Source of the DNA: Schoenobius gigantellus
Lineage: Eukaryota; Arthropoda; Insecta; Lepidoptera; Crambidae
Direction of reading: 5' to 3'
Length of the DNA: 64,000 nucleotides
Assembly: GCA_963935595.1 (NCBI GenBank)
Contig: OZ012549.1
Span: forward strand, 36,541,318 to 36,605,317
Shown here: positions 21,332 to 32,279 of the stretch, piece by piece
How the letters are laid out: each line of letters begins with the position of its first letter
Numbering within the stretch: position 1 is the first letter of the stretch
Program-made: the position numbers and the translations under genes
The notes under the pieces: generated by a model
What the model was told of the DNA's origin: nothing
The model's input: the letters and a program-made list of their open reading frames with translations, nothing else
Databases searched by the model: none

Positions 21332-21640
21332 TCTATATAAATCTTCTATGTAAATAAAAATGGATCTTCGAAATGTATGTACGCCCATAACTTTCGAACG
21401 ACTGCACCAAATTGTATGATACTTGGTTTTATATATTCGTTATTGTTAGGACAAGGTTTGTATAAAAGAAAATATTTGAAAAAATATTACAGGGAAAAAA
21501 ATGAATTTCAAAATATGTTCACGTAAAAGTGACGAACTTGACAGATTGACATTCATTACTCCAAATCTATGGTTTCTTACACTGTTGTATTGTCAATAGG
21601 TTTTTAGTATACCCGTGCGGGACCGGGGCGGGCAGCTAGT
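21332..21640 (-). repeat. Dispersed repeat ending GGGCAGCTAG
   Basis: It runs from TCTATATAAATCTTCTATGT to GGGGCGGGCAGCTAGT and holds GCCCATAACTTTCGAACGAC. Comparable sequence is 40079-40270. It is a small nonautonomous repeat without coding capacity. 21168-21331 shows nothing recognisable. Confidence 0.5.
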
Positions 21641-21819
21641 TATAAATAAGAAACTTGAAAATAAGTAAAAAAAAACGTATTATTTGTTATACATAATATA
21701 AATATCTTTCTGTAATACTTACCTATCATAATATTGTAGTAAATATGTACCTAAACTGAAATAAAAGTATCTTGTGATTGTAAATGTTTTATTTTGCATT
21801 TAGTCATTTCCTCGCTGAG

Positions 21820-22015
21820 GGGGGATGAAATGTTACGTGTTGCACTCAAGTGCAAAGATTTTTCACCTTGTGCTCTTTCGATTCCCTCGCTAACGCTCAG
21901 GATTCTAAATTTTGAATCACTCGCTGCGCTCGTGATTCAATTTTAGAATCCTTCGCTTGCTCGGTCATCAAAGTTGAGCACGCGGTTAAAAAGCAACTTT
22001 GCACTCATGTATAAC
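21820..22015. repeat. Palindromic repeat with CGCTGCGCTCG core
   Basis: AGGATTCTAAA and TTGAATCAC near 21899-21921 are answered by GTGATTCAA and TTTAGAATCC near 21932-21952, around CTCGCTGCGCTCG. Such iterated CTCGCTxCGCTCG words are typical of a MITE group in Lepidoptera. 22016-22640 is AT-rich and holds nothing I recognise. Confidence 0.5.
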
Positions 22016-22822
22016 AAATAACTATTCTCCATCTCTTTCTAGCAAAACGGCAATTTACATGGAGTTTATGGCCGTACTCAACAATGACGTCACGGTTGAT
22101 GCCGGATCTCTCTGTCTAATCGCTTCCAAATTAACAGTTTAAAATGCTTGTATCTCACGTAGTTCACATGATTGCATCTATTTCTACGGTATTTTAATAT
22201 TCTATCACGAGACGTGAAAATTAGAATTCAGTCATCATCCCAATTCTGGTATTTTTTACATGAGGTATTAGTTACCTACTACTTTTGTTTCTTATTATTT
22301 TGATTTTAAAGTAATTTCTGGAGTAAGGAAACTGTAGTAGACCACCGCGATATATTCAATGTGAAAGTTTTTTCCAGAATTTCATAACGTTCACGTGTAT
22401 GCTGTCAAAAATTTATCAAATATTGTGTGAAGTGATATTTTTAATACGTAATTGGTGTGTCGTACTATATTAATTAAACCTAGAACCACTTATCACCATT
22501 CCTGTATAGTAATAAAATTATATTATTATTAATAATAGAATATTAAAGTAGGTCAAAACTTCTATAATAGCTGCCACTTTTAGCAAAAGCGTTTACTTTT
22601 TACAAAACTGTACTGTGACGTAGTGCCACAAACTAGATTTATCTAACGGCAACACTGGTGATCGGCTGTTGTTTTATTGCAAGGTGATGTAGGTAATGAT
22701 TGCATTGCTTTTAATGTTATTTACGCACTATGTGATCGAATGGAAACATTAGTTTACTACGTTTTAATAATTTTTTGTAAAACTGGATTATGTAATAATT
22801 AAGTACATTATTATTTGACAGG

Positions 22823-22948
22823 CATATAGATCATATCGCTCAGAAATCACTGGGCTTTGTCATTAGATCGTCAAAGTCGTTCAAAAATAGGAAAACGATC
22901 AAAATTCTCTATTGCGCTTATGTTCGGAGTCATATCGAATATGCATCT
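22823..22948 (+). pseudogene. 42-codon LINE RT fragment
   Basis: The frame reads SLGFVIRSSKSF followed by LYCAYVRSHIEYAS, the conserved block after the RT palm in Jockey/R1-type LINEs. It is cut off directly by the TCAAAGTC repeat at 22949. It belongs to a different family from the LINE at 23021, because that element carries its own version of this block near residue 505. Confidence 0.6.
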
Positions 22949-23020
22949 CAAAGTCAAAGTCAAAGTCAAAACTTTTTTATTCATTTAGGTTCAATTTGTA
23001 CACTTATGAACGTCAATTTT
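22949..23020 (-). repeat. Dispersed repeat D, left half
   Basis: TCAAAGTCAAAGTCAAAG leads to TTTTTTATTCATTTAGGTTC and ends AACGTCAATTTT. The right half resumes at 25088 with GATGACATCGGTTCAAGAG and AGAACCGGCAAGAAACTCAG, so the LINE at 23021-25081 split a single repeat that is common in Lepidoptera. AATTTT on both sides is the probable LINE target duplication. Confidence 0.65.
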
Positions 23021-24961
23021 AAACAGCTAGCTTACCGCGCTTGGATCAGAGGTCGAGCTTCTAGGGATCCCAATACTAACCTACTGAAAACAGCCTATAA
23101 TAATGCCACCAAGTTGTGTAAGAGGGCTTACATTAGAGCGGACGCTCAGCGCATTGCACAAGTGAGTCAGGAACTGCTAGCGCACCCTACGGGTAGCCGT
23201 TCTTTCTGGCGCCTGGCCAAAGCTGTGCAATCAAACTTCTGCCAACCCTCGCTGCCACCGCTGAGACATGCCGATGGCTCACTTGCTCATCAGCCGCAGG
23301 AGAAAGCCGACCTCCTGGCAAAACTCTTCGCGGCCCATTCCCGTATCGATGACTGTGGTGCACAACCTCCGACACTGTCCCATTGTGGCAGCACTATGCC
23401 CGATATCCGCATCAGACAGCGAGATGTGCGGGCGGAGCTACAGTCGATTGATATTCGAAAAGCAAGTGGACCAGACGGCATTCCTGCGATTGTACTTAAG
23501 AAGTGTGCAGCGGAGTTGACTCCGGTCCTGACGCGTCTATACCGTCTGTCGTTCTCTGCTGGTTGTGTGCCGAAATCTTGGAAAGAGGCCAATGTCCAGC
23601 CGGTTCCCAAAAAGGGAGATCGTTCTGATCCGGCTAACTATCGCCCTATAGCCGTCACTTCCATTTTGTGTAAAATCATGGAGAGGATCCTTAACACCCA
23701 GCTGATCCGTTACCTGGAAGGTCACTCGTTGCTTAATGACCGTCAGTATGGGTTTCGTCCTAAACGGTCAACAGGTGACCTTCTAGCGTTCCTTTTGCAC
23801 AAATGGGGTGAATCTATCGATAAGCGCGGCGAGTCTGTGGCTATTAGTCTCGACATCGCCAAAGCTTTTGATAGAGTCTGGCACAAGGCTCTCCTTTCCA
23901 GGCTTCCGGCATACGGATTGCCCGCTCAGTTCTGTACGTGGATTGCCAGCTTCCTCCACGAGCGTAGAATTCGCGTTGTCGTTGACGGCTGCGCTTCGCG
24001 GTTCGTGGCAGTGAATGCTGGTGTTCCACAAGGCTCCGTTCTATCCCCAACATTGTTTCTTCTGCATATCAATGACATGCTTTCCTTGGGAAGTATACAT
24101 TGCTATGCAGACGACAGTACAGTGCATGGGGGATATCACGGAAGCTCAGGGGCTGCTCGTAGCAATATTGATAGGGAGAGGCAGAATCTTATCATTGAGC
24201 TCAACAGGACGCTGGACCTCATCTCCGAATGGGGTTCCAACAATCTTGTCGAGTTCAATGCTAAGAAAACACAGGTGTGCGCGTTCTCGGCGAAAAGGTC
24301 ACCTTTCCTCCCCCCTCCTTCTCTTCAGGGCACAACCCTTCACACACAGAGTAACATCACCTTGCTGGGAATGAACATTCGCTGCGATCTGAACCCCAGA
24401 GACTACATCGAATCCGTTATAACTGCTGCCTCACGGAAACTCGGTGTCCTAAACAAGGTGCGTAGGTATTTTGCGCCGGACCAACTATGCCTGTTGTATA
24501 AAACTCAGGTTAGGTCTTGCGTGGAATATTGCTCGCACCTTTGGGACGGCTCCGCTCAGTACCTCCTCGATGCTCTGGACAGATTGCAGCGTCGCGCTAT
24601 TCGAATAATTGGCGATGTAGAGGCAACTAACACCCTCGAGCCTCTACAACTTCGTCGTGACATCGCCTCTCTTAGCGCCTTTTACCGAATGTTCCATGGG
24701 GAATGCTCTGAGGAGCTCTTTAACCTTATCCCTCCCTCTCCATTCCTTAACAGAAACACGCGTAAGGGCCTTCGGAGTCATCCGTACACTGTGTCCTCCT
24801 TTTCACACCGTACCAAGAAATTCCAAGATTCCTTCTTCTGTCGTTCATCCCATACTTGGAATTCTCTACCTGCGCACGTGTTTCCTCCATCCTACAACAT
24901 GGGTTCCTTCAAAAGAGGTGTGAAAAAGCATCTTTTAGGCCGGCAAGGGGCGGGCAGGTAG
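23021..24961 (+). CDS. Jockey-type LINE ORF2, 5'-truncated, RT intact
   Basis: One uninterrupted frame encodes reverse transcriptase and the C-terminal region of a Jockey-like non-LTR element. The nominal ATG at 23006 belongs to the flanking repeat; element sequence starts near 23021 (residue 6 of the 651-aa frame). RT landmarks are SLDIAKAFDRVW at residues 281-292, GVPQGSVLSP at 339-348 and YADDST at 367-372, so all three catalytic aspartates are present. NKVRRYF and VEYCSHLWDGSAQ follow. The endonuclease half is missing, as expected of target-primed reverse transcription that stopped early. An open frame means a recent insertion. A 3' piece of the same family lies at 53158-53510. Confidence 0.9.
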   Translation, partial: KQLAYRAWIRGRASRDPNTNLLKTAYNNATKLCKRAYIRADAQRIAQVSQELLAHPTGSRSFWRLAKAVQSNFCQPSLPPLRHADGSLAHQPQEKADLLAKLFAAHSRIDDCGAQPPTLSHCGSTMPDIRIRQRDVRAELQSIDIRKASGPDGIPAIVLKKCAAELTPVLTRLYRLSFSAGCVPKSWKEANVQPVPKKGDRSDPANYRPIAVTSILCKIMERILNTQLIRYLEGHSLLNDRQYGFRPKRSTGDLLAFLLHKWGESIDKRGESVAISLDIAKAFDRVWHKALLSRLPAYGLPAQFCTWIASFLHERRIRVVVDGCASRFVAVNAGVPQGSVLSPTLFLLHINDMLSLGSIHCYADDSTVHGGYHGSSGAARSNIDRERQNLIIELNRTLDLISEWGSNNLVEFNAKKTQVCAFSAKRSPFLPPPSLQGTTLHTQSNITLLGMNIRCDLNPRDYIESVITAASRKLGVLNKVRRYFAPDQLCLLYKTQVRSCVEYCSHLWDGSAQYLLDALDRLQRRAIRIIGDVEATNTLEPLQLRRDIASLSAFYRMFHGECSEELFNLIPPSPFLNRNTRKGLRSHPYTVSSFSHRTKKFQDSFFCRSSHTWNSLPAHVFPPSYNMGSFKRGVKKHLLGRQGAGR

Positions 24962-25083
24962 GATAGTGGATGTCGTCCCTACTCTATCTGTCAACTCATT
25001 TGGGCCTCTTTCACCGCTTAACATCAGGCGGGAGGAGGTCATTTGCCGGGCCTTACATAAAAAAAAAAAAAAAAAAAAAAAAA
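24962..25083 (+). other. LINE 3' UTR and poly(A) tail
   Basis: About 98 bases of 3' UTR (GGGCCTCTTTCACCGCTTAA, GGAGGAGGTCATTTGCCGGG) end in an A-tract of about 24 at 25060-25083. The same 3' UTR occurs reversed at 53170-53275. Confidence 0.85.
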
Positions 25084-25215
25084 TTTTGATGACATCGGTT
25101 CAAGAGTCTACCAGGAGGCCTTGTTGTGAGAAGAACCGGCAAGAAACTCAGCAAGTTTTATCCTCCCTTTACATTTTTCATAGGTTTGGAAAGAAATTCA
25201 TTCAAAATTCACAAG
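25084..25215 (-). repeat. Dispersed repeat D, right half
   Basis: This continues the repeat interrupted at 23020: GATGACATCGGTTCAAGAG, then GAACCGGCAAGAAACTCAG. The first bases AATTTT are the second copy of the LINE target site. 25216-25517 is AT-rich and shows no gene. Confidence 0.6.
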
Positions 25216-25517
25216 TTTAAGTTTCACTTTAATAATTAATTATAATAAAATAAAAGACTAAGTACTTAATCATTTATAGTAATAAAAAATGTGTTTTATG
25301 ACGTCTTCCTTTACAATGTTATTAATTTATTATATACACATCGCTCCTTAAATACTAAAGTCACACATTTCAAAAAATATCAAATATATCAAATTTTTGC
25401 ATAAAATGCATCTTAAACGATGAACTTCATTATTTCACGAAAACAGCCGTTGTTTTATGATCAGAACCAACCGAGAACGCACATACGTCAGTTTTGTTTT
25501 GGGACGTTTGTGTGACG

Positions 25518-27351
25518 TAAGCAGCGATTAGACTTCACGATCCATCGGGTGTTAGGGCGTCGCATCGGGAGCTAGGGCAGTTAGAGCGTTCTCATCACAC
25601 TGCACTAGATCGCCTCCCTAATAGTGGTGGGTCGGTACGCGTTTTTGCAATACCGAAACTATGTATTGGTGTAGTCTGTAATAACGGTTTTTGAAACTAT
25701 TTATTTTAATAACTAGTTATTGAATGGGTATCGGGTATCGCAAGTGTTGACTGAGGGCTCGGTTTCGGTTCGAAGGAAAATCATGTTTTATTGAATAAAT
25801 TATTTTATTCGGCAACTATCTATTGACGTGACTGAGTATTGGGTGTTCGATAGTAACCACCAGTATTATTTTGATAAATGAAAATGAACTTTCCTTCATA
25901 CTTTGACCAGGCTTAGGACTGGCTGCCAGGTGGCAGGCGTATTTAAATTAAAAGTTCATTTGATTTTATGTACATTGTTATTCTGTACATATCTACAATA
26001 TTTACACTTTACTATAAACCTATTTTATATTTTACACGTTTTTATTTACACTATGTTACGAAGTTTTGTATTTACAATTCCTATTTTACAATTTGGCGCG
26101 AATCGTTTGCCGTCGGTTCCGTCAGCCTGGCGCCTAGTATCGGCTCTCGCTCGGGTACCACGTTGCGAGCGACAGCAAGTGAACCGTCCGTTCCACACAA
26201 TAAATAGTTACTCCCGATAAATAGTTTCTGAAGAAGTCAATACATAGTTTTCGGTATTGCTGCTAATAAATAGTTTCAATAACTGTTTACGGTTTATAAC
26301 GCCCATAACTACTCCCTAACTCAGTAGGCAACCGAACGTGGTGTTGGAAGGATGGCTCCTGCACTCTCCAAATATGAAAAAAATGGTATCGCCCTTGTCG
26401 CAACTGCGGGTGTAAATGTGAAAAAATAAAATAAAAAGAGAATCACTGTGTGCTTTTATAAAACTACGATGCAAGTGACACTTTTTTTCGTATGGTAGGC
26501 ATTTAACTGAAAATTATTCGATTAAAAATCGCTTTTTTATTCTTAACATAACTCTTTTTCTTCTGAAAACAAAGCTATAAATAAAAAACAAGTAATTAAT
26601 AAAAAATAATAATAAAATAACAAATTATTAAAATAAACAAAAAAACATGAAAAAATAATAAATTTATGAAAAAATAACGCTCTACACCAGGATCCCTGCC
26701 ATACAGATTTAAAGTCGAAGATGCATAGACCAATCCTGACCTATATGAGTCTCATGTTTTTGTGTAATGCGATAGATAGATAAAAAATTTGAGGCGATGT
26801 AAATAAATAAAAAATAATTAAAATAAAATTAAACTATGCAATATGAACATTTTATATTCATTAGAGCCAGAAGATTTCAAAAATTGTTTACGAATAAATT
26901 CTGCACAATTTGAACATATTTTAAATTAAGTGACAGTATAATAATTATTATATTCAGAAACATGACACATTATTTAGAGAAAGTGTAGGTGCTAAACAAC
27001 GATTAGCAGTGACGCTAAAATTTTTAGGGGCGAGAAATAAATTTGGTGTAGCTTTATACATGTCCAGAACATTCATTAAACCAGATTTTTCTTTTTTGGA
27101 CGACATTTTCTTGGCACGCGAGGCCAATTTCACTTCCGATACACAGCAACAATCCGCTCACATCGAGCGCTGTGCGGCGACTGTGCGCCCTAACAGCGAT
27201 TACATCTCCCGACTTACGCCCTAACTAGGGAGTTAGGGCGATCGGGCAACCACGATCGCACGATATCGGGACCCTAACTCCCTAACAGCGATTAGACCAC
27301 ACTAGCTAGGGCCCTAACTCCCGATGGATCGTGAAGTCTAATCGGTGCTTA
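25518..27351 (+). mobile_element. Inverted-pair element, left unit (interrupted)
   Basis: The unit is bounded by TA (25518-25519 and 27350-27351). It starts AGCAGCGATTAGACTTCACG and ends with the near reverse complement (GTCTAATCGGTGCT), so it has its own TIRs of about 30 bp with GATCCATCGGG inside. Subtracting the 690-bp hAT-like insertion and its 8-bp duplication leaves about 1.13 kb. Repeated GGGAGTTAGGGC words lie near both ends. A 71-codon frame at 27009-27224 resembles the mirrored frame in the right unit but matches no domain I know. TA duplications and TIRs suggest a Tc1/mariner-type or PIF-type nonautonomous element. Confidence 0.7.
25622..26311. mobile_element. 690-bp hAT-like nonautonomous element
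   Basis: It is flanked by the perfect 8-bp duplication CTCCCTAA (25614-25621 and 26312-26319). The right palindrome arm provides the empty site: there the sequence runs through one CTCCCTAA without interruption. Termini are TAGTGGTGGG and the complement of TAGTTATGGG, of the hAT style. Inside are several CGGTA and ATAGTTT words. Open frames (25903-26220) show no transposase domain. Confidence 0.85.
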
Positions 27352-27359
27352 ATAACTAA

Positions 27360-28492
27360 AGCACCGATTACACTTCACGATCCATCGGGAGTTAGGGCCC
27401 TAGCTAGTGTGGTCTAATCGCTGTTAGGGAGTTAGGGTCCCGATATCGTGCGATCGTGGTTGCCCGATCGCCCTAACTCCCTAGTTAGGGAGATGTAATC
27501 GCTGTTAGGGCGCTCAGTCGCCGCACAGCGCTCGATGTGAGCGGATTGTTGCTGTGTATCGGAAGCGAAATTGGCCTCGCGTGCCAAGAAAATGTCGTCC
27601 AAAAAAGAAAAATCTGGTTTAATGAATCTTCTGGACATGTATAAAGCTATACCAAATTTATTTCTCGTCGCTAAAAATTTTAGCGTCACTGCTAATCGTT
27701 GTTTAGCACCTACACTTTCTCTAAATAATGTGTCATGTTTCTGAATATAATTATTATTATACCTACTGTCACTTAATTTAAAATATGTTCAAATTGTGCA
27801 GAATTTATTCATAAACAATTTTTGAAATTCTGGCTCTAATGAATATAAAATGTTCATATTGCATATGTAGTTTAATTTTATTTTAATTATTTTTTATTTA
27901 TTTACATCGCCTCAAATTTTTTATCTATCTATCGCATTACACAAAAACATGAGACTCATATAGGTCAGGATTGGTCTATGCATCTTCGACTTTAAATCTG
28001 TATGGCAGGGATCCTGGTGTAGAGCGTTATTTTTTCATAAATTTGTTATTTTTTCATGTTTTTTTGTTTATTTTAATAATTTGTTATTTTATTATTATTT
28101 TTTATTAATTACTTGTTTTTTATTTATAATTTTGTTTTCAGAAGAAAAAGAGTTATGTTAAGAATAAAAAAGCGATTTTTAATCGAATAATTTTCAGTTA
28201 AATGCCTACCATACGAAAAAAAGTGTCACTTGCATCGTAGTTTTATAAAAGCACACAGTACATAATTCTCTTTTTATTTTATTTTTTCACATTTACACCC
28301 GCAGTTGCGACAAGGGCGATACCATTTTTTTCATATTTGGAGAGTGCAGGAGCCATCCTTCCAACACCACGTTCGGTTGCCTACTGAGTTAGGGAGGCGA
28401 TCTAGTGCAGTGTGATCAGAACGCTCTAACTGCCCTAGCTCCCGATGCGACGCCCTAACACCCGATGGATCGTGAAGTCTAATCGCTGCTTA
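27360..28492 (-). mobile_element. Inverted-pair element, right unit
   Basis: This mirrors the left unit: 27360-28386 is the near-exact reverse complement of 26320-27349, and 28386-28490 mirrors 25520-25621. It ends GTCTAATCGCTGCT followed by TA at 28491. The 71-residue frames in the two arms differ at about 7 positions, so the arms differ by a few percent. Only about 10 bases (AATAACTAA region) separate the units. Confidence 0.75.
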
Positions 28493-28499
28493 AGTTCGG

Positions 28500-28884
28500 T
28501 GCAAAAGTGTGGTATTGTGAGTTGTCAACAGACATTCAGCGGGAGCACACGCATTTTTTGTGAATAACCACCACATTCAAAAATATATTCGTATTGCATA
28601 TAACATACACATGAGTATTTTATCATTGTTATGTGCAATAGTACAATATTTCGAAATAGGTTAGTTTTGCATATAATAATTTGATATTTTCTTTAATTGC
28701 TATATGCAATACTACCATATTTTGAACTCAGTTAGTTTTGTTTAAATTGATTAGAATTGTCTTTCTTATTTCTTTATGTTATAGTACCATATTTCGAAAT
28801 ATGGTACTTTATTTTTTATCATTGTTTTTGAAAACGGTCTGGAAATAAATTTTATTTTACATAAAAAATCATTTTTTAGTTTTA
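28500..28884. other. AT-rich spacer with a perfect palindrome
   Basis: Three diverged repeats of TATGCAATACTACCATAT-like sequence with GTTAGTTTTG lie at about 28630-28800. A perfect loopless palindrome of 26 bases sits at 28783-28808, centred on TTCGAA. No gene is seen. Confidence 0.5.
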
Positions 28885-30700
28885 ATGTTGTTTTGACTAA
28901 TAGGTTGGCGTACTTATACTCAGAATTACCAAACGGTATTCGCTGTACGTCATACAGGTCTAACGCCCCGACCTCGACCCACCACGACGAGGAAGTGAAA
29001 GCTATGTATGAGGACATTTCTCGGGCAATACATGCTTTCAAGACTCACAACACCGTTGTCAAGGGAGACTTCAACGGAAGGCTATCAAGCGGGGCGATAA
29101 TGAGTTAAAAGTGGGGCAAATTGGAGCTGGAATCCGGAATTAGAAGGTCAAATGCTGGCCGATTACATGAAGAGAGAGGGACTCTATATGATGAACTCTT
29201 TCTTCAAAAAACGGTTGCATCGAAAGTGGAAAAGTCCGGATGGCGTGACAAAAAAATGAGATCGACTTCGTGTCAACTTAGACCCGTATTAATGACGTCT
29301 CAGTGATTTATTCGTTTAACATGGCGAGCGATCACCGAATGTTAAGAGGCGCATTGAATCTTAACATAAAAGCGGAAAGGTATCGACTGGTTAAGTCTAC
29401 GCTCCATCCCGGAGCCATCCAGATTCAAAACCACGAGCGCTTTGAACTCGAATTGTAAAATCGCTTTGAATCGCAATCGGAAGACTGCACGGATGTGAAC
29501 ATTTATAATGACAGGGTTGTGGTAGCTGTCCTTACGGTGGGTGCAAAGTTTTGCAAAGCCAGCCGTACTAAGGAAAGAAGCAAGATCTCGGAGCCGACAA
29601 GCTAAGCTGGTGGAGGAAAGACGTGGAATGGGTTTGCACTCTTCTGAAGACGCTCGTCGGTGACTCAACAAACAGATCTCTAAGTGTCTGACTCGCGACA
29701 TACGCCGAATTAATACGGAACGTATTGAAGAGGCCATCGAGAGGAACAAGGGCTCCAAAGTGTTTGCAGTTTTGCACTTGTTCAGAGTTTGCTGACGAAG
29801 CTGAAGACAAAGGACGGCAGAATTATTACTTCCCGACCTGAGCCTTTGGCCGTGATCGAACACTTTTATGGACAGCTTTACGCAACATCAAAGGCACCTG
29901 TTTTTCAGGCTACATACCCTAGAGCTAAACTGACCCGACACTACACTGAAGATATTCCGGACGTCAGCCTGTATGAGATTAGTGTGGCTCTCAAACAGCT
30001 TAAAAACAACAAGGCGGCGGGTGATGACGGAGTTACAGCCAACTTCTAAAAACGGGTAGACTACCAGTCCGGAAAGCGCTGCAGCGGCTATTCAACTTCG
30101 TCATACTGGAGGGCAAAACGCCTAAAGCATGGCATAGGGGCGTGGTGGCACATTTTTTTTTACTTTAATTTTGCTGATGATATCGTAGTCATGGCTGAGA
30201 CCGTGGAGGACCTAGGCACAATGCTCGAAGACCTCTGTAGAGTTTCCCAACAAGTGGGTCTTAAAATAAACATGGACTAAAATAATGCCGTATTCCCATG
30301 TAGTACCCACTCTTGTGAATGTTGGAGGCTCTACGAATATATTTGGGCAAATAGTCCAGCTCGGTAAGTCCAACTTACAGAAAGAGGTAAATCGACGAAT
30401 ACAACTTGGCTGGGAAGCGTTCGAGAAGTTATGCAGCATATTCTCAGCCCATCTGCCGCAGTGTTTCAAGACGAAAGTCTTCAATTCGTGCTTGTTGCCA
30501 GTGATGACGTACGGAACTGAGACGCGGCCGCTTACAATGGGTCTCATAAGAAGGCTCAAAGTCACTCTAAGAGCAATGGAGAGGGCTATGCTCGGGGCTT
30601 ATCTGCGTGATCACATCAGAAATGATAAGATCCGTAAAAGAACTAGAGTTACCAACATAGCCCAAAGAATTGCAAGTGGCTATATGCCATTTTTTTTTCA
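28885..30700 (+). pseudogene. RTE-type LINE, heavily decayed
   Basis: Fragments in all three frames follow the order of an RTE (BovB-like) ORF2. The endonuclease part is at 28970-29090 (NAPTSTHHDEEVKAMYEDIS, GDFNGRL), the SDH-like motif ASDHRML near 29322, and the pre-RT region at 29789-30046 (IITSRPEPLAVIEHFYGQLY, LKNNKAAGDDGV). FADDIVVMAETVEDL is near 30169, and the C-terminal VMTYGTETRPL frame at 30285-30728. Most of the palm between GDDGV and FADD is deleted near 30130-30165. There are many stops, including the TAA at 30047. It is an old copy. Confidence 0.75.
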
Positions 30701-30729
30701 CTTGATGTTTTATGAGGTTGATAACTGAA

Positions 30730-31119
30730 AATGAAACTCAAATTTTCTTAATTATGGTGGTTTACTTTTAAAAATTTAATATTCTCGAAGTTAGAGTCTA
30801 TATACAAAAGAAACTTATCTGCATTTTCTCGAGAGACCGCTTTATTAAAAAATAGGCCGTTTAATTACGCATCTTTTGATAGCAAAAAACCCTATGTAGT
30901 ACACATAGTTTATACAAAAATAAATAAATCATCGAAATTATTTTTGTGAATGCCGCTCCTGTAGAAATTACTTATTTTAACTTGTGGTGCTTTTGTATTT
31001 AAGGAGCGACATATTAATATCTCATATTTAAAATGAAGAATCGAGCATATTCAAATTAGCCCACTGTTTACGCTCGAGGAAGAGCGAGTGGCAACACTGC
31101 ATATAGTCTGTGCATGTGA
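30730..31119. other. Unassigned AT-rich sequence
   Basis: No ORF, TIR or known repeat is recognised. It becomes GC-richer toward 31100. Confidence 0.4.
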
Positions 31120-31475
31120 GGGCCTGTGGCGGCCGGCCGCTGTGACATGACATGACAGTCGAGTCGAATGTAATGACATTGAAATTGAACTAATTACCAC
31201 GCGGCGCGTTATCTATAATTGATTGTTTTTTGCGCGGCGCACCTAATTAATGTGGTTGCGTAAGTCCGCTTGTGAGTGTTTGCCAAAAGTTTTATTGTCG
31301 CGAATGTCGCGAGTGATCGGTCCGTTAATTAAGTGAGTAGTGGTGGCCTAATAGACCCAAATGTTCCGTTCGTGGTTCGGTGGATTGACAGCAGCCCTTC
31401 AGGAGCCGCGACTTCCTTCCAGCTAGCTCAAGAAGTCCACCGGCTACATACAAAGACCGGACCGGATTAGAGGTA
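31120..31475 (+). other. CpG-rich candidate noncoding exon or promoter
   Basis: A GC- and CpG-rich island (GGCGGCCGGCCGCTG near 31130, CGCGGCGCGTT near 31200, GTCGCGAATGTCGCGAG near 31297) stands out against AT-rich flanks and has no copy elsewhere in the window. It ends with CCGGATTAGAGGTAAATA near 31460-31476, where GTAAAT is a passable 5' splice site. There is no long ORF. A host 5' UTR exon is one reading; an unrecognised element is the other. Confidence 0.25.
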
Positions 31476-31614
31476 AATACTATACCATTGTAGTCGGTCT
31501 TAAAATTGAAAATATTAATCGGCGAATCGCCGACTTGGTGGCGTCGACTTTAGGCGCCATCACCCACACATTTTTATCATCTACCTAAATATTCCTGAAC
31601 TTTATAGGTAATAC

Positions 31615-32215
31615 GACTTCTTCATTAATATTTGCTTAACGTGGGATTTAAATTTATGTAGCGGAAGTTCAGTTACATTAAGTGGAAGTTTACTATATAT
31701 TTATATACATTTCCCCATGAATGAGTGACTAGTTTTATGTAGTCTGAAATTTGGAACAGCAAGTTTATTTCTACCTATTTTATTTATATTGTGATAATCA
31801 CTATTCCTTAAAAATGTGTGTACATTTTTATGAACATACATAATGTTGTCATATACATATTGGGGAGCAACTGTCAAGATATTGATTTCTTTAAATAAAT
31901 CTTTAAGGGAATCCCGAGATCTTAATTTATAAATGGCGCGTACGGCTCTTTTTTGTAATACAAAAATGTCCTGAATATCAGCTGCTGATCCCCACAGTAA
32001 CAAACCATGTGACATAATACTATGGAAGTAACTGAAATATACAAGCCTTGCCGTCTCAACGTCAGACAATAACCTACTTTTTTTTACAGCAAAAGCAGCC
32101 GACTAAGTCTTCCTGATAGGGAAGTAATATGAGGATTCCATTGCAAACGTGAATCTAAAGTTATTCCTAAAAAGACTGTCGAGTCAACACATTTTATTAT
32201 TATATTTGTAAGTGT
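31615..32215 (-). pseudogene. CR1/Daphne-like LINE 3' fragment
   Basis: The minus-strand frame 32069-31701 (122 aa) matches the C-terminal part of the 954-aa LINE at 49.6 kb, for example TARLVYFSYFHSIMSHG, LLLWGSAADIQ and FVLQKRAVRAIY. The upstream part (32215-32070) holds TVFLGITLDSRLQWNPHI before a frameshift. The downstream part continues to about 31615. It is a 5'-truncated, decayed member of the same family. Confidence 0.8.
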
Positions 32216-32279
32216 GGAACCCTATGTATATAATATATAGATAAAATTTAGGTAATTCAGAGAAAATTTACGCGTTTCT

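Noticed and set aside
23187..24374. Several overlapping open frames inside the LINE at 23-25 kb
   Set aside because: They are out-of-frame shadows of the RT frame in a GC-richer segment.
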